Source: Oscillospiraceae bacterium (GTDB lineage: Bacteria > Bacillota_A > Clostridia > Oscillospirales > Oscillospiraceae). From it: DNA of 64,000 bases. Where the stretch lies: the NCBI GenBank assembly GCA_015067895.1, contig SVLP01000007.1, positions 25,732 through 89,731 on the forward strand, given 5' to 3'. Positions within the stretch are counted from its first letter, which is position 1. Each line of letters opens with the position of its first letter. Position numbers and translations under genes: made by a program. The notes under the pieces are model-generated. The model was not told the origin of the DNA. It saw nothing but the letters and a program-made list of their open reading frames with translations, and ran no database searches. Below are positions 1 to 9,132 of this stretch, piece by piece.

Positions 1-1033
1 AGGGGCTGCCGGTCTTGCCGAAGACCTTCATGGTCAGCAGCTGGGCCTCGGGAGCCACACCCTGGACAAAGACCGCGTCCAGTGCCTCGACAAAGCCCTC
101 ACCATCTGCGATATAGGTGTTGGCGGTGGCGATACCGGCCACGTGGGAGCCGTGCTCGCCCTGGTCGTCGTTGTCGTGGGTGATGTCGTAGTCCGCATCT
201 TTATAATTGTATGCGAAGGGGAGCTTGGTGTTGAGGTAGGCGGTCTCGGGATCCACAACCACGTTCAGCTCGCCTGCCACGGCGGCGATCTTGTCGGCGG
301 TCAGCAGATCCAGAGTCTCCACATAAGCCTCATAGCTCATGCCCTTCTCCTCGGCGAGCTTCGCCAGGGCATACTCGAAGGCAGCGGCGTTCAGGCTCTG
401 GTGATCGGAGTCCGTGCCGGTGTCGATGACGGCGATCCGGGTACCTGCGCCGGTGTAGCCTGCATCCCAGGCCAGGCTGGAGCCGGTCTGGCCGCCGGAG
501 GTGGCCATGCTGGGGCTGACCTTGTCAGATTCCACGGGCTCAGCCAGATACCGGTTCTCCAGCACCACGGCCTTGACGCCGGGCAGACCCTCGATGACCT
601 CGATGTCGCCGTAGCGCACATTGGCAGAGATGAGGTTGGCAGCCAGAGTCAGGTTCCAGACCACATCCAGTTCGTTCCTGGTGGCGCCCTCGATCCGGCT
701 GACCAGCTTATCCTGGTCGTTCTTCAGGGCCTCGCGGTAGGTCATCGCGGCGCGGTCGTCTGCAATGTCCACGGTGTCGAAGCCGGCCTTGATCGTAGAG
801 GCCTTTTCCAGGATGATGGACACGCGAACCATGTCGGTGTCGACATATTCATCCATGGTGTGCAGCTTCTCGTCGTCACGCTCCAGCGGGCTGACAGAAA
901 CTGCGCTGTTGTCCACCTGCGTGAAGGTGACGGTGCTCTTGGGGCTGGCGGCATTGGCAGCGGGCACCATGCCGACCAGAAGAGCGGCCACCAGAAGCAG
1001 AGACAGCAGTCTTTCGGGTAGACGCTTTTTCAT
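1..1033 (-). CDS. Secreted subtilisin-family (S8) serine peptidase, N-terminal part
   Basis: Partial gene: the C-terminal part, including the catalytic Ser, lies beyond the left edge. It opens with a Sec signal peptide (MKKRLP, then a Leu/Val-rich core ending near ANAA), followed by an I9-like propeptide region of about 130 residues. The peptidase domain then shows the catalytic Asp in AVIDTGTDSDH and the catalytic His in HGSHVAGIA, both diagnostic of S8 peptidases. The start is ATG at 1033 with AGGAGGT just upstream. The product should be exported and degrade protein outside the cell, and it may be a large lactocepin- or C5a-peptidase-like protein. The signal peptide resembles those of the other secreted proteins in this window. 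Confidence 0.93.
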   Translation of the reverse strand, partial: MKKRLPERLLSLLLVAALLVGMVPAANAASPKSTVTFTQVDNSAVSVSPLERDDEKLHTMDEYVDTDMVRVSIILEKASTIKAGFDTVDIADDRAAMTYREALKNDQDKLVSRIEGATRNELDVVWNLTLAANLISANVRYGDIEVIEGLPGVKAVVLENRYLAEPVESDKVSPSMATSGGQTGSSLAWDAGYTGAGTRIAVIDTGTDSDHQSLNAAAFEYALAKLAEEKGMSYEAYVETLDLLTADKIAAVAGELNVVVDPETAYLNTKLPFAYNYKDADYDITHDNDDQGEHGSHVAGIATANTYIADGEGFVEALDAVFVQGVAPEAQLLTMKVFGKTGSP

Positions 1034-1152
1034 GTTTGTTACCTCCTGTTTTGGTTTGCTGATCCCTCAGCGCGGAGCGTCAGACCGTTTCGCCGAAAAC
1101 ATTTGTCCGCAAGGTCACTGTATTTTTTGCAGAACGTTCTGACTTAAAACGC

Positions 1153-1181
1153 ATTATAGCAAACGCACCATAGCGTGTCAA
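1153..1181 (-). promoter_or_regulatory. Promoter of the S8 peptidase gene
   Basis: A perfect -35 TTGACA (1176-1181) and -10 TATAAT (1153-1158) are separated by 17 bp on the minus strand. The leader is about 110 nt. A 12-bp perfect palindrome, CAGAACGTTCTG (1130-1141), lies at roughly +5 to +16 and could be an operator. Confidence 0.85.
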
Positions 1182-1202
1182 CAAATTCCACCCATTTCAG
1201 CA

Positions 1203-1240
1203 CAAAAAAACACCCCTGAAGCCCATTCTTCAGGGGTGCT
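1203..1240 (-). terminator. Rho-independent terminator of the winged-helix regulator gene
   Basis: On the minus strand a CACCCCTGAAG-type stem closes a short loop and is followed by a run of T, directly after the stop codon at 1246. Confidence 0.9.
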
Positions 1241-1245
1241 TCGAT

Positions 1246-2361
1246 TCAGTTGGAAAAGATGGTGTCCTCCACCAGCTCCAGGAAGTTGTGGATGGCCTCC
1301 CGGTCGGCCTGGTAGTAGACCCGGAGCCGATCCTTCTCCTCCCGGAGGAAGCCGTAGCCGTGCATCTGGCTCAGGATCCGGGACATATGGCCGGAATCCA
1401 CGCCCATGATCTCCGCCAGCTCCAGACCGTAGGAGGGCTCGCCGCTCAGCCGCCGGAGGATCTCCAGCCGCTTCTTGTCACCGATGCACTTGAGCATATT
1501 GCCCACGGTCTCCACATCGCCGCCCCGGCTCCGGGGCAGGCCGTTGGCGGGGATGGCGCTGCCGATGTAGAGGATGTTGTAGTCCAGCGCCAGGGGGGAA
1601 TGGGCTGCCACGGCGGTCAGCAGGTCGCTGTCCATCAGCAGCACCGCCACCCGGGTGTGCTCGCTCATCTTCGCCAGAAAGGCCTCATTGGCGAAGGTCG
1701 CCACGAAGCTCTCCAGGCTTCTCTTGCGGAAGGTGTCGTTCCAGTATGTCTCCGTCTCCTCAAAGAGCTCCCGTTCCCGGCCCAGATGCGCCTCCAGCGC
1801 CAGGGCATAGGGCTCGATCAGCGCCACCAGCTCCTCCATGCTCCGCTGAAAATCCCGGAAGCACTCGTACATCTCCATCTGAAAGGCGCCGGGGAAGCGC
1901 ATGGCCTTGATCTGCATGAACAGGTCGCCGGGGCAGCCGGGGTCGTTGGTGAAGGCGAAGACCATGTTCTCCTCGTTCCGGGAGGTCAGCCAATAGCCCC
2001 GCCGCTGCAAGTCCTGCCAGATGCCGCAGATCTCCCGGGCGTTCTCCCGAAGGCCCGGCTCCCGGAGGGTGCAGAAGGGGTGGGTCATCAGCTGGGCCAG
2101 GCAGACCGTCTCCGGATCCTCTCCGGCGGAGGCGAAATAGTGGCGGATCCGCCCGTCGCGGACATCCACGCCGGTGCAGACCTCCTCCATGATGCGCTGG
2201 AGCCGGGCCATCCGCTTACTCTGGGCCTGATAGGCGGGATCGCTCATAAAGAACCGCTGGCGGCTGATGGCGGACTGAAAGGAAATGCCGTTGACATATT
2301 TATGGAGCATCGCCACTGTTTCCATCAGCAGAAAGGGCCCACGAACGATCTCGTATCCCAT
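1246..2361 (-). CDS. ArsR-like winged-helix regulator with long N-terminal domain
   Basis: The last 85 or so residues form an ArsR-type winged helix: MLKCIGDKKRLEILRRLS begins the fold, the recognition helix is near GVDSGHMSRILSQM, and a wing carries REEKDRLRVYY. The first 280 residues are helical, match no family I can name, and may sense a ligand. The ATG at 2361 is preferred over an upstream in-frame ATG at 2382. The promoter places transcription start near 2388, and a GGAG sits 9 nt before 2361, whereas 2382 would have almost no leader. This gives 371 residues. The target is unknown; the neighbouring MBL/surE pair is a candidate. Confidence 0.75.
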   Translation of the reverse strand: MGYEIVRGPFLLMETVAMLHKYVNGISFQSAISRQRFFMSDPAYQAQSKRMARLQRIMEEVCTGVDVRDGRIRHYFASAGEDPETVCLAQLMTHPFCTLREPGLRENAREICGIWQDLQRRGYWLTSRNEENMVFAFTNDPGCPGDLFMQIKAMRFPGAFQMEMYECFRDFQRSMEELVALIEPYALALEAHLGRERELFEETETYWNDTFRKRSLESFVATFANEAFLAKMSEHTRVAVLLMDSDLLTAVAAHSPLALDYNILYIGSAIPANGLPRSRGGDVETVGNMLKCIGDKKRLEILRRLSGEPSYGLELAEIMGVDSGHMSRILSQMHGYGFLREEKDRLRVYYQADREAIHNFLELVEDTIFSN

Positions 2362-2394
2362 GTTAAACCACTCCGTTTCCATAGATTACTGTAA

Positions 2395-2423
2395 ACTTTA
2401 CTGGAACGGCACGAAAATGTCAA
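2395..2423 (-). promoter_or_regulatory. Promoter of the winged-helix regulator
   Basis: TTGACA (2418-2423) and TAAAGT (2395-2400) have a 17-bp spacer. The predicted transcript start near 2388 decides the translation start of the downstream gene. Confidence 0.75.
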
Positions 2424-2442
2424 GTGCGGCTTTGGGCCGGGG

Positions 2443-3198
2443 TCAGCGCTCCAGGGACTGATACTGCTTCTGTCTGGTCTTGGGATCCGCGTGGCCGCTG
2501 ACGCAGTGGGTGAAATCCAGGGTGTCGAGCAAAGCGATGAATGCGTCCACCTTCTCCCGGTCGTAGGGCAGGGCGTCGGTGGTGGGGACGAAGTCCTCCT
2601 CATGGGCGATGTCGAAATGCCAGGGCAGGCCGTAGAGATCCTTGCAGTTGCTGTCGCCCAGGAAGACAAAGCGGTCTTCGGGGATGTAGCAGATGACCGA
2701 GTCGGAGGAGTGGGGGCCTTTGGCGTGGATCAGCTCACAGGTCACGCCCCCCAGGTCGATGGTCAGCTTCCCATCGAAGACGATGTCCGCCCCCACGACC
2801 TTGATTTTGGAGCGGTCGGGATACTCCCGCTTTATCATCTCGGAGCAGAAGACGATGTCCTCTCCCCCATCGATCCGCTGCTCCATGGACGCATCGTCCC
2901 ATTTCCAGGCCATCATTTTTCTCAGCTGTTCGTCCGTCTCCCGGCCTGCGATGACGGGAACGCCCCAGAAGGCCACGCCGAAGCTGTGATCCCAATGCCA
3001 GTGGGACAAGGCCACAAGATCCGGCATGGGTACCCCCGCTTCGGTCAGCTCCCGCTTCAGAAGCTCCACGTTGGCTTCGGAATTTCCTGCGTCGAAGAGC
3101 AATGCCCTGCTCGCACCGCGGATATAGCCGATGTTGGGCCGGTCGGTGTAGTGCTGGTATTTTCGGATGTAAACGTGTTCGGTGATCTTCTCAAACAT
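2443..3198 (-). CDS. MBL-fold metallo-hydrolase
   Basis: This is a 251-residue protein of the metallo-beta-lactamase fold. The zinc-binding HxHxDH signature is visible as SHWHWDHSFG near residues 65-74. Further metal ligands are likely in KGPHSSDSV (His) and in FLGDSN (Asp), and the last His in SGHADPKT. No export signal is present, so it should act in the cytoplasm. The substrate cannot be told from sequence. It starts 13 bp after surE with an AAAGGAGGA ribosome site, so the two genes probably form one transcript. Confidence 0.85.
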   Translation of the reverse strand: MFEKITEHVYIRKYQHYTDRPNIGYIRGASRALLFDAGNSEANVELLKRELTEAGVPMPDLVALSHWHWDHSFGVAFWGVPVIAGRETDEQLRKMMAWKWDDASMEQRIDGGEDIVFCSEMIKREYPDRSKIKVVGADIVFDGKLTIDLGGVTCELIHAKGPHSSDSVICYIPEDRFVFLGDSNCKDLYGLPWHFDIAHEEDFVPTTDALPYDREKVDAFIALLDTLDFTHCVSGHADPKTRQKQYQSLER

Positions 3199-3210
3199 CC
3201 TGTTCCTCCT

Positions 3211-3933
3211 TTACAGTACGACGCATCGGACGGGCCCGATGGAGATGTGGCCCGTCAGCACGGCCTCCAGGTCGGTGCCTGCGGGAATGCCGTCGGCATC
3301 GGTCAGGGGCGTGCCGTCGATGGTCAGGCTGACGGAGCCGCCGGGCAGCTCCGCAGGAACATACCACTCCCGGAACAACGGCACAGGGGCAACGGTGCGA
3401 TCCCGGAGGATGCCCTTCAGCGCATGCCTATCGCAGCCGGGAAAGTTGACGTTCCACACGGCTCCGGCCGGGGGCAGCTGGGCCGTCAGCTCCTTCAGGA
3501 TCTCCACAAGCTGCGCTTCCGCCAGCTCCAATGATGCACCGTGGGCATTGGAGACGGCGATGGCAGGGATGCCGTACATCCGGGCCTCGAAGGCCGCGCC
3601 CAGAGTGCCCGAGTGGGCGATGTCGTAGCACACGTTCCAGCCCGCATTGACGCCGGAGAGGACGAAGTCCGGCTTTTCCGCCAGGATGTACTGGAGCGCC
3701 ACCTTGACGCAGTCCGCCGGTGTCCCGTCCACCTGCCAGGCATCCACCGGCAGGGGAAAATCCTCCGCTTTACTGACAGTCAGGGCACCGCGGATGGTGA
3801 TGCGCTGGGACATGGCGCTGCACTGCCGGGCCGGGGCCACCACGGTCACCTCCCCCAGCTCCAGAGCCGCCTTCACCAGCAGCTCGATGCCGGGGGCATG
3901 GATGGAATCGTCGTTTACGATCAGGAGCTTCAT
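3211..3933 (-). CDS. surE: 5'/3'-nucleotidase SurE
   Basis: This SurE family phosphatase dephosphorylates nucleoside monophosphates in a metal-dependent way. The N-terminus reads MKLLIVNDDSIHAPG with the conserved Asp pair, and the SGVNAGWN motif follows near residue 95. The length of about 240 residues is typical. Three in-frame ATGs are clustered. The third, at 3933, is chosen because AGAAGGG then sits 9 nt upstream and the protein begins exactly at the family's conserved start. It is followed closely by the MBL hydrolase gene, suggesting a small two-gene operon. Confidence 0.92.
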   Translation of the reverse strand: MKLLIVNDDSIHAPGIELLVKAALELGEVTVVAPARQCSAMSQRITIRGALTVSKAEDFPLPVDAWQVDGTPADCVKVALQYILAEKPDFVLSGVNAGWNVCYDIAHSGTLGAAFEARMYGIPAIAVSNAHGASLELAEAQLVEILKELTAQLPPAGAVWNVNFPGCDRHALKGILRDRTVAPVPLFREWYVPAELPGGSVSLTIDGTPLTDADGIPAGTDLEAVLTGHISIGPVRCVVL

Positions 3934-3998
3934 GTGCATCATCCCTTCTCTTTTTTGATGGTATCATACCACAAAAAACGACCTGTGTATATAGCGAA

Positions 3999-4041
3999 GC
4001 TCCCCACAGCGCCATCCCTTTCGGATCGCACTGCGGGGAGC
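3999..4041 (-). terminator. Hairpin downstream of rex
   Basis: GCTCCCC-type arms at 3999-4011 and 4029-4041 pair across a loop right after the rex stop codon. The U-run is poor, so this could be a weak terminator or an mRNA 3'-end stabiliser. Confidence 0.55.
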
Positions 4042-4057
4042 ATATCAAATTACTTTT

Positions 4058-4684
4058 TCAGCTTTCCTGCTGCTCCAGCTGCGTATGCAGCACAGCCAGG
4101 GTACGCACCAGATCGTCCTGCTTCATCAGAATCCCCTCGGGCACCGTCAGCTCCGCCGGGGTGAAATTCCAGACGGCTCCGACACCGCAGTCGACCAGCC
4201 GGTCGCAGACCTGCTGGGCCTGCTCTGACGGCACTGTCAGGATGCCGATGCGCACATGATACAGTCGGCAAAAGACCTCCAGACCGTCCAGATGGTAGAT
4301 GGGCTTGCCGGTCTGGGTCTTCCCTCTGGGCGGCATCGGATCGAAGCCTGCAAGCACATCCAGCCCAGCCTCCTCAAAGCCCTCGTAATCCAGCAGCGCC
4401 CGTCCCAATCTGTTGGTGCCCACCACAACGACACCGGTTCCGGTGTTCAGCTCCAGGACTTTTTCGATATCCCGGATCAGCGCGGCCCGGGGATAGCCAA
4501 GCTTCCGGCGTCCGCCGCTGGAGACCTTGGCCAGATCCTTGCGCACCATCACATCGCCCAGCTCCAGAGCCTCGGCAATGCGTGTGGCAGAGATGTTCTC
4601 CACATCCTCCGGCAGAGACCTGAGATATTCCAGATAAACAGGCAGTCTGACCAGCAGTTTTTTTGAGACCTGTTTGGATTCCAT
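4058..4684 (-). CDS. rex: Redox-sensing transcriptional repressor Rex
   Basis: Rex senses the NADH/NAD+ ratio and represses fermentation and hydrogenase genes in Gram-positive bacteria. The N-terminal winged helix (about residues 1-75) includes the conserved RIAEALELGDVMVRKDLA segment and GRRKLGYPRAAL. The Rossmann domain follows. Its usual GxGxLG loop reads GTNRLG, so the middle glycine is replaced by Asn. The start ATG at 4684 has GGAGG 8 nt upstream; an in-frame TTG 15 nt earlier is ignored. The length of 208 residues fits the family. The hyd genes in this window are natural candidate targets, although I found no convincing Rex box there. Confidence 0.93.
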   Translation of the reverse strand: MESKQVSKKLLVRLPVYLEYLRSLPEDVENISATRIAEALELGDVMVRKDLAKVSSGGRRKLGYPRAALIRDIEKVLELNTGTGVVVVGTNRLGRALLDYEGFEEAGLDVLAGFDPMPPRGKTQTGKPIYHLDGLEVFCRLYHVRIGILTVPSEQAQQVCDRLVDCGVGAVWNFTPAELTVPEGILMKQDDLVRTLAVLHTQLEQQES

Positions 4685-4793
4685 TGTGTATGCCTCCAAT
4701 GCTTCATTGCTTCCGCGCCTGGCGGAAGCGGTACTGCTGACAAAACCGGGGCCTTAAGCCCGATGGGAAGGCTGCATGAGCAGCATATCAATA

Positions 4794-4868
4794 ATTATAT
4801 GAATTCTACAGCTTTTGTGTATCCAAAACAATATAGTTTCGAAATTTTATTCATAGTTTGAAACTATA
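4794..4868 (-). promoter_or_regulatory. Putative rex promoter region with repeated ATAGTTT motif
   Basis: A TATAAT -10 (4794-4799) lies upstream of rex, but no good -35 is seen. Further upstream ATAGTTTC (4833-4840) and GAAACTAT (4860-4867) form an inverted repeat, and ATAGTTT also repeats directly. It might be an operator. Otherwise the gap from 4685 to 4885 shows nothing recognisable. Confidence 0.35.
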
Positions 4869-4884
4869 GATTCGACAATTGGAA

Positions 4885-4944
4885 AGGGCGTACCGCAGTA
4901 CGCCCGTTATGGGATCAGAAATGCCAGCCGATCGCTCGGCTGGC
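4885..4944 (-). terminator. Two stacked hairpins after the Cys-repeat peptide gene
   Basis: GCCAGCCGA/TCGGCTGGC (4923-4944, 4-nt loop) is followed on the minus strand by GGGCGTAC/GTACGCCC (4886-4905, 4-nt loop). Both are perfect stems with short T-rich tails, and together they probably end the small gene's transcript. Confidence 0.65.
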
Positions 4945-4959
4945 AGTGAGTCGTATCTG

Positions 4960-5166
4960 TTACTTGTCCTCGCCCAGGCAGTTCATGTCCACCAGAGCGC
5001 AGGTGCTGTCGTCACCGGCGGCGGCGTTCATGTCCGTCAGCGCGTAGGTCTTCTCCTCCTGGGTGTCCAGGCAGTTCATATCGTTCAGAGCACAGGTGCG
5101 ATCGTCTTCAGCGGAAATGCCGTTCACATTGCCCCAGCCCAGGCCGGTCTTGTTTTCCTTTGCCAT
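4960..5166 (-). CDS. Small Cys-containing three-repeat peptide of unknown function
   Basis: A 68-residue protein with no signal peptide and no family I recognise. After a Gly-rich N-terminus (KTGLGWGNVNG) it consists of three repeats of 15-16 residues built on TxALxDMNx: TCALNDMNC (24-32), TYALTDMNA (40-48) and TCALVDMNC (55-63). Repeats one and three have a CX6C pair; in repeat two both Cys are replaced (Tyr, Ala). Expression is well supported by a consensus promoter, an AGGAG ribosome site 9 nt before ATG, and terminator hairpins. It is divergent from ahpC and shares its control region. It could be a small metal- or redox-active protein or a multi-core peptide precursor. No modification enzyme is next to it. 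Confidence 0.8.
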   Translation of the reverse strand: MAKENKTGLGWGNVNGISAEDDRTCALNDMNCLDTQEEKTYALTDMNAAAGDDSTCALVDMNCLGEDK

Positions 5167-5193
5167 CGTACATTACTCCTGTCAATGCGTGTT

Positions 5194-5210
5194 TTCCGGC
5201 ATTGCCGGAA
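5194..5210. promoter_or_regulatory. 8-1-8 palindrome in the leader of the Cys-repeat gene
   Basis: TTCCGGCA-T-TGCCGGAA is a perfect inverted repeat lying in the 5' untranslated region of the small gene, between its promoter and ribosome site. It would fold as a tight RNA hairpin or serve as an operator. Confidence 0.5.
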
Positions 5211-5240
5211 GGGCCGCGAATATAGATCCCCTTTGTATCG

Positions 5241-5269
5241 AGTATACCAACCGGGGCGGAAAAATTCAA
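5241..5269 (-). promoter_or_regulatory. Promoter of the Cys-repeat peptide gene
   Basis: TTGAAT (5264-5269) and TATACT (5241-5246) are spaced by 17 bp on the minus strand. Confidence 0.8.
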
Positions 5270-5309
5270 GGGATTTGCGCTGGGATTTTGACACTGGGAG
5301 AAGATTGTC

Positions 5310-5330
5310 AAATAAGAATCATTCTTATTT
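5310..5330. promoter_or_regulatory. Fur/PerR-type operator between divergent genes
   Basis: A perfect 10-1-10 palindrome centred at 5320, with core AATAAGAAT-C-ATTCTTATT. Its size, AT content and symmetry are those of Fur-superfamily boxes. It sits just upstream of the ahpC -35 (5335). In Bacillota ahpC is commonly under PerR, so PerR is the first guess. Confidence 0.7.
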
Positions 5331-5334
5331 ACTG

Positions 5335-5363
5335 TTGCTTTTCTGCGCTTCATGGGATACAAT
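5335..5363 (+). promoter_or_regulatory. ahpC promoter
   Basis: TTGCTT (5335-5340) and TACAAT (5358-5363) with a 17-bp spacer, immediately after the 21-bp palindrome. Confidence 0.8.
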
Positions 5364-5395
5364 ATAGTTACAAGAAATCTGAAAGGAGCATCGCC

Positions 5396-5962
5396 ATGAG
5401 CCATCTGATCCGCAAATCCCTGGAGCCCTTCACCGTCCACGGCTACTGCCGTGGGGACAGCCGCATCTACACCCAGGAGGATCTCCTGGGGCACTGGGCC
5501 GTACTCTTTTTCTATCCCGCCGATTTCACCTTCGTCTGCCCCACGGAGCTGAAGGATCTGGGCGAGCATTTCGAGGGCTTCGAACAGGAGGACTGCCAGA
5601 TCTTCTCGGTCAGCTGCGACACCCACTTCGTCCACAAGGCCTGGGCCGACGCCTCCGAGACCATCCGGGAGCTGCCCTTCGTCATGCTGGCCGATCCCGC
5701 CGGGAAGCTCAGCCGCCAGTTCGGCGTCCTGCTGGAGGAGGAGGGCCAGGCCCTTCGCGCCACCTTCGTGCTGAATCCCGCCGGTGAGGTCGTCCTCTAC
5801 GAGATCCACGACCTGGGCATCGGCCGCAGCGCCAGCGAGCTTCTCCGCAAGGTGCAGGCCGCCCGGTTCGTCGCCGAGCACGGCGACCAGGTCTGCCCTG
5901 CCGCCTGGCAGCCCGGCGAGGAGACCCTGACCCCCAGCCTGGATCTGGTGGGCCTGCTGTAA
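5396..5962 (+). CDS. ahpC: Alkyl hydroperoxide reductase C (2-Cys peroxiredoxin)
   Basis: This peroxiredoxin reduces H2O2 and organic peroxides. It is 188 residues, typical of AhpC. The peroxidatic Cys is in DFTFVCPTEL and the resolving Cys near the C-terminus is in GDQVCPAAW. The ATG at 5396 has AAAGGAG upstream and gives the canonical N-terminus. The next gene follows after 10 bp and encodes an AhpF N-terminal-domain protein, so the two are an operon ended by a strong terminator. The upstream palindrome suggests peroxide- or metal-dependent derepression. Confidence 0.96.
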   Translation: MSHLIRKSLEPFTVHGYCRGDSRIYTQEDLLGHWAVLFFYPADFTFVCPTELKDLGEHFEGFEQEDCQIFSVSCDTHFVHKAWADASETIRELPFVMLADPAGKLSRQFGVLLEEEGQALRATFVLNPAGEVVLYEIHDLGIGRSASELLRKVQAARFVAEHGDQVCPAAWQPGEETLTPSLDLVGLL

Positions 5963-5972
5963 GGAGGACGCC

Positions 5973-6617
5973 ATGACCTTTGCCGAAAAAAGTCCCCTGA
6001 TCGCTCCCGCACTGGAGGAGCAGCTGAAGATGCTGTTTTCCAAACTGACTGCCGATGTGGAGCTGATCTGCATCGCGGGCGATGACGCCAAATCCGCCGA
6101 GATGGGTGCGTTCCTGAACCACCTGGTCTCCCTCTGCGATAAGCTGTCTGTGCGCTTCCTGGCCCCCGGCGAGGATGCTGCGCTGGACGAGGCCCTGGAC
6201 GCCTCCCTCCTGCCCGCCACCGCCGTCGGCGGAAGCCGGATGGTCTTCCACGGCATCCCCGGCGGCAAGGAGATCACCGCCTTCGCCGCCGCCATCCTGA
6301 ACACGGGCGGGGCCGCCAAGCCGTTGGACAGGTTCACGCTGAAGGATATCGCCAAAATCAAAGTCCCCCTGAAGCTCCAGGTCTGCGTCTCCTTGAGCTG
6401 CCAGCACTGCTGCCAGCTGGTGATCCACGCCCAGCGCATCGCCTGGGAAAACGAGCTGGTCACCGCCCACATGATCGACGCCAATCTCTACCCGGAGCTG
6501 GTGCAGGAGCTGAAGCTCCAGCGGGTGCCCCTGACCGTGGTCAACGGCAGCAGGCAGTACCCCGGCGGCAAGACCATGGCAGAGCTGACGGGTCTGCTCA
6601 GCAAATACCGCGACTGA
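5973..6617 (+). CDS. AhpF N-terminal-domain-like protein (stand-alone disulfide donor)
   Basis: A 214-residue protein resembling only the N-terminal tandem thioredoxin-fold region of AhpF, without the flavoprotein reductase part. The second fold has SLSCQHCC, matching the AhpF active-site SLSCHNC, then the cis-Pro region RVPLTVVNG. It presumably passes electrons to the neighbouring AhpC, receiving them from a separate reductase. The gene is 10 bp after ahpC with AAGGAGG in between. Confidence 0.85.
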   Translation: MTFAEKSPLIAPALEEQLKMLFSKLTADVELICIAGDDAKSAEMGAFLNHLVSLCDKLSVRFLAPGEDAALDEALDASLLPATAVGGSRMVFHGIPGGKEITAFAAAILNTGGAAKPLDRFTLKDIAKIKVPLKLQVCVSLSCQHCCQLVIHAQRIAWENELVTAHMIDANLYPELVQELKLQRVPLTVVNGSRQYPGGKTMAELTGLLSKYRD

Positions 6618-6620
6618 ACG

Positions 6621-6668
6621 AAATCTCCAAAAAGCAAGGTTCTCCCCTGTGCTTTTTGGAGATTTTTT
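6621..6668 (+). terminator. Terminator of the ahp operon
   Basis: AAATCTCCAAAAAGCA pairs with TGCTTTTTGGAGATTT across a 13-nt loop and is followed by T-rich sequence. Confidence 0.95.
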
Positions 6669-6788
6669 CCATTTTCGACAAATCCATTTGTAACATCTCA
6701 GCTTATATGGTACATTATTCACAACAGCGAACCCCTGCGCATCTTGTCCCCGGGCCCGCATAGATTTGATAACGGAAGGAGCACCCCT

Positions 6789-7322
6789 ATGTGCGGCAAC
6801 ACCACCAAGCAGCGCATCGGCGCGGCACTGCGTCTGCTCATGAACGAGCGGCCCTTTGACAGGATCACCGTCCAGAACCTGATGGACGCCACCAGCATGA
6901 AGCGCCAGAGCTTCTACTACCACTTCCGGGATACCCGGGATGTGCTGCTGTGGATCTGTCGGCAGGAGCTGGTGGAGCCCCTGCGCCGCAGCGAGCTGGC
7001 CTTTCCCGACTGGGTCATGCTGGCTCTGGAGATCGTGGAGCGCGATCGTGCCTTCTACCGCAAGCTTCTGGCCGCCGCCCATCCGGACTTTGTCCGGGAG
7101 CTCGGCACACAGGTGCTCTGGCACCGCACCGTATGTCTCCTCTACGGACAGCTCCCCGATACGGAGCTGGACGCCACCCAGCGCTATGTGGTGGATTTTT
7201 TCGTCCAGGCCATCCTGGGCCAGTTCCTCCGCTTCGCCGCGGGCCGTGCTCCCCTGGACAGGCAGGTCGCCCGGGAGCACATCGCCGGTCTGCTTGGGGT
7301 CATCCGGATAAGCAGCGGATAA
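6789..7322 (+). CDS. TetR-family regulator, DhaS-like
   Basis: A 177-residue TetR-type protein. The N-terminal helix-turn-helix (residues about 5-50) carries FDRITVQNLMDA and the conserved SFYYHFRD. The rest is a helical ligand domain like that of DhaS-type regulators. ATG at 6789 follows GGAAGGAG with a 7-nt gap; an upstream in-frame ATG at 6744 lacks such a site. It lies directly before glpK and in the same direction, so control of glycerol or dihydroxyacetone use is likely (inference). Confidence 0.85.
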   Translation: MCGNTTKQRIGAALRLLMNERPFDRITVQNLMDATSMKRQSFYYHFRDTRDVLLWICRQELVEPLRRSELAFPDWVMLALEIVERDRAFYRKLLAAAHPDFVRELGTQVLWHRTVCLLYGQLPDTELDATQRYVVDFFVQAILGQFLRFAAGRAPLDRQVAREHIAGLLGVIRISSG

Positions 7323-7391
7323 AAAATCGACGTTTTTTTACAAATCATCCAATGTGTCAAATGACTTTTTGCGGCAACATTGATAAACTAA

Positions 7392-8960
<1,569 letters not shown>

Positions 8961-9132
8961 CCCCCGCGTTCCGCAGGATGCACTGCTGCTTTGTACGATC
9001 TTGGGCGAATTGGTGAGATCCTGCGAATTCGCCGAAAGGATCGGTAAAATCGGACTGTTCTGCGGAACGGTCATAACCGTTCCCTACATCCAGCCGTATC
9101 CATCTGATTAAATTCAATAGGAGGAAAAAGCT
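8961..9132 (+). promoter_or_regulatory. Structured glpK-glpF intergenic leader
   Basis: A 172-nt gap with long-range complementarity: GCGTTCCGCAG near 8965 can pair with CTGCGGAACG near 9060, enclosing further short inverted repeats (GGCGAATT/GAATTCGCC). It ends with an AGGAGG ribosome site for glpF. It may be a regulatory RNA or a processing site; no known riboswitch motif was recognised. Confidence 0.35.

Noticed and set aside
4058..6617. A RiPP gene cluster around the Cys-repeat peptide
   Set aside because: No radical SAM enzyme, cyclodehydratase, lanthipeptide synthetase or dedicated exporter lies nearby; the peptide role stays open.
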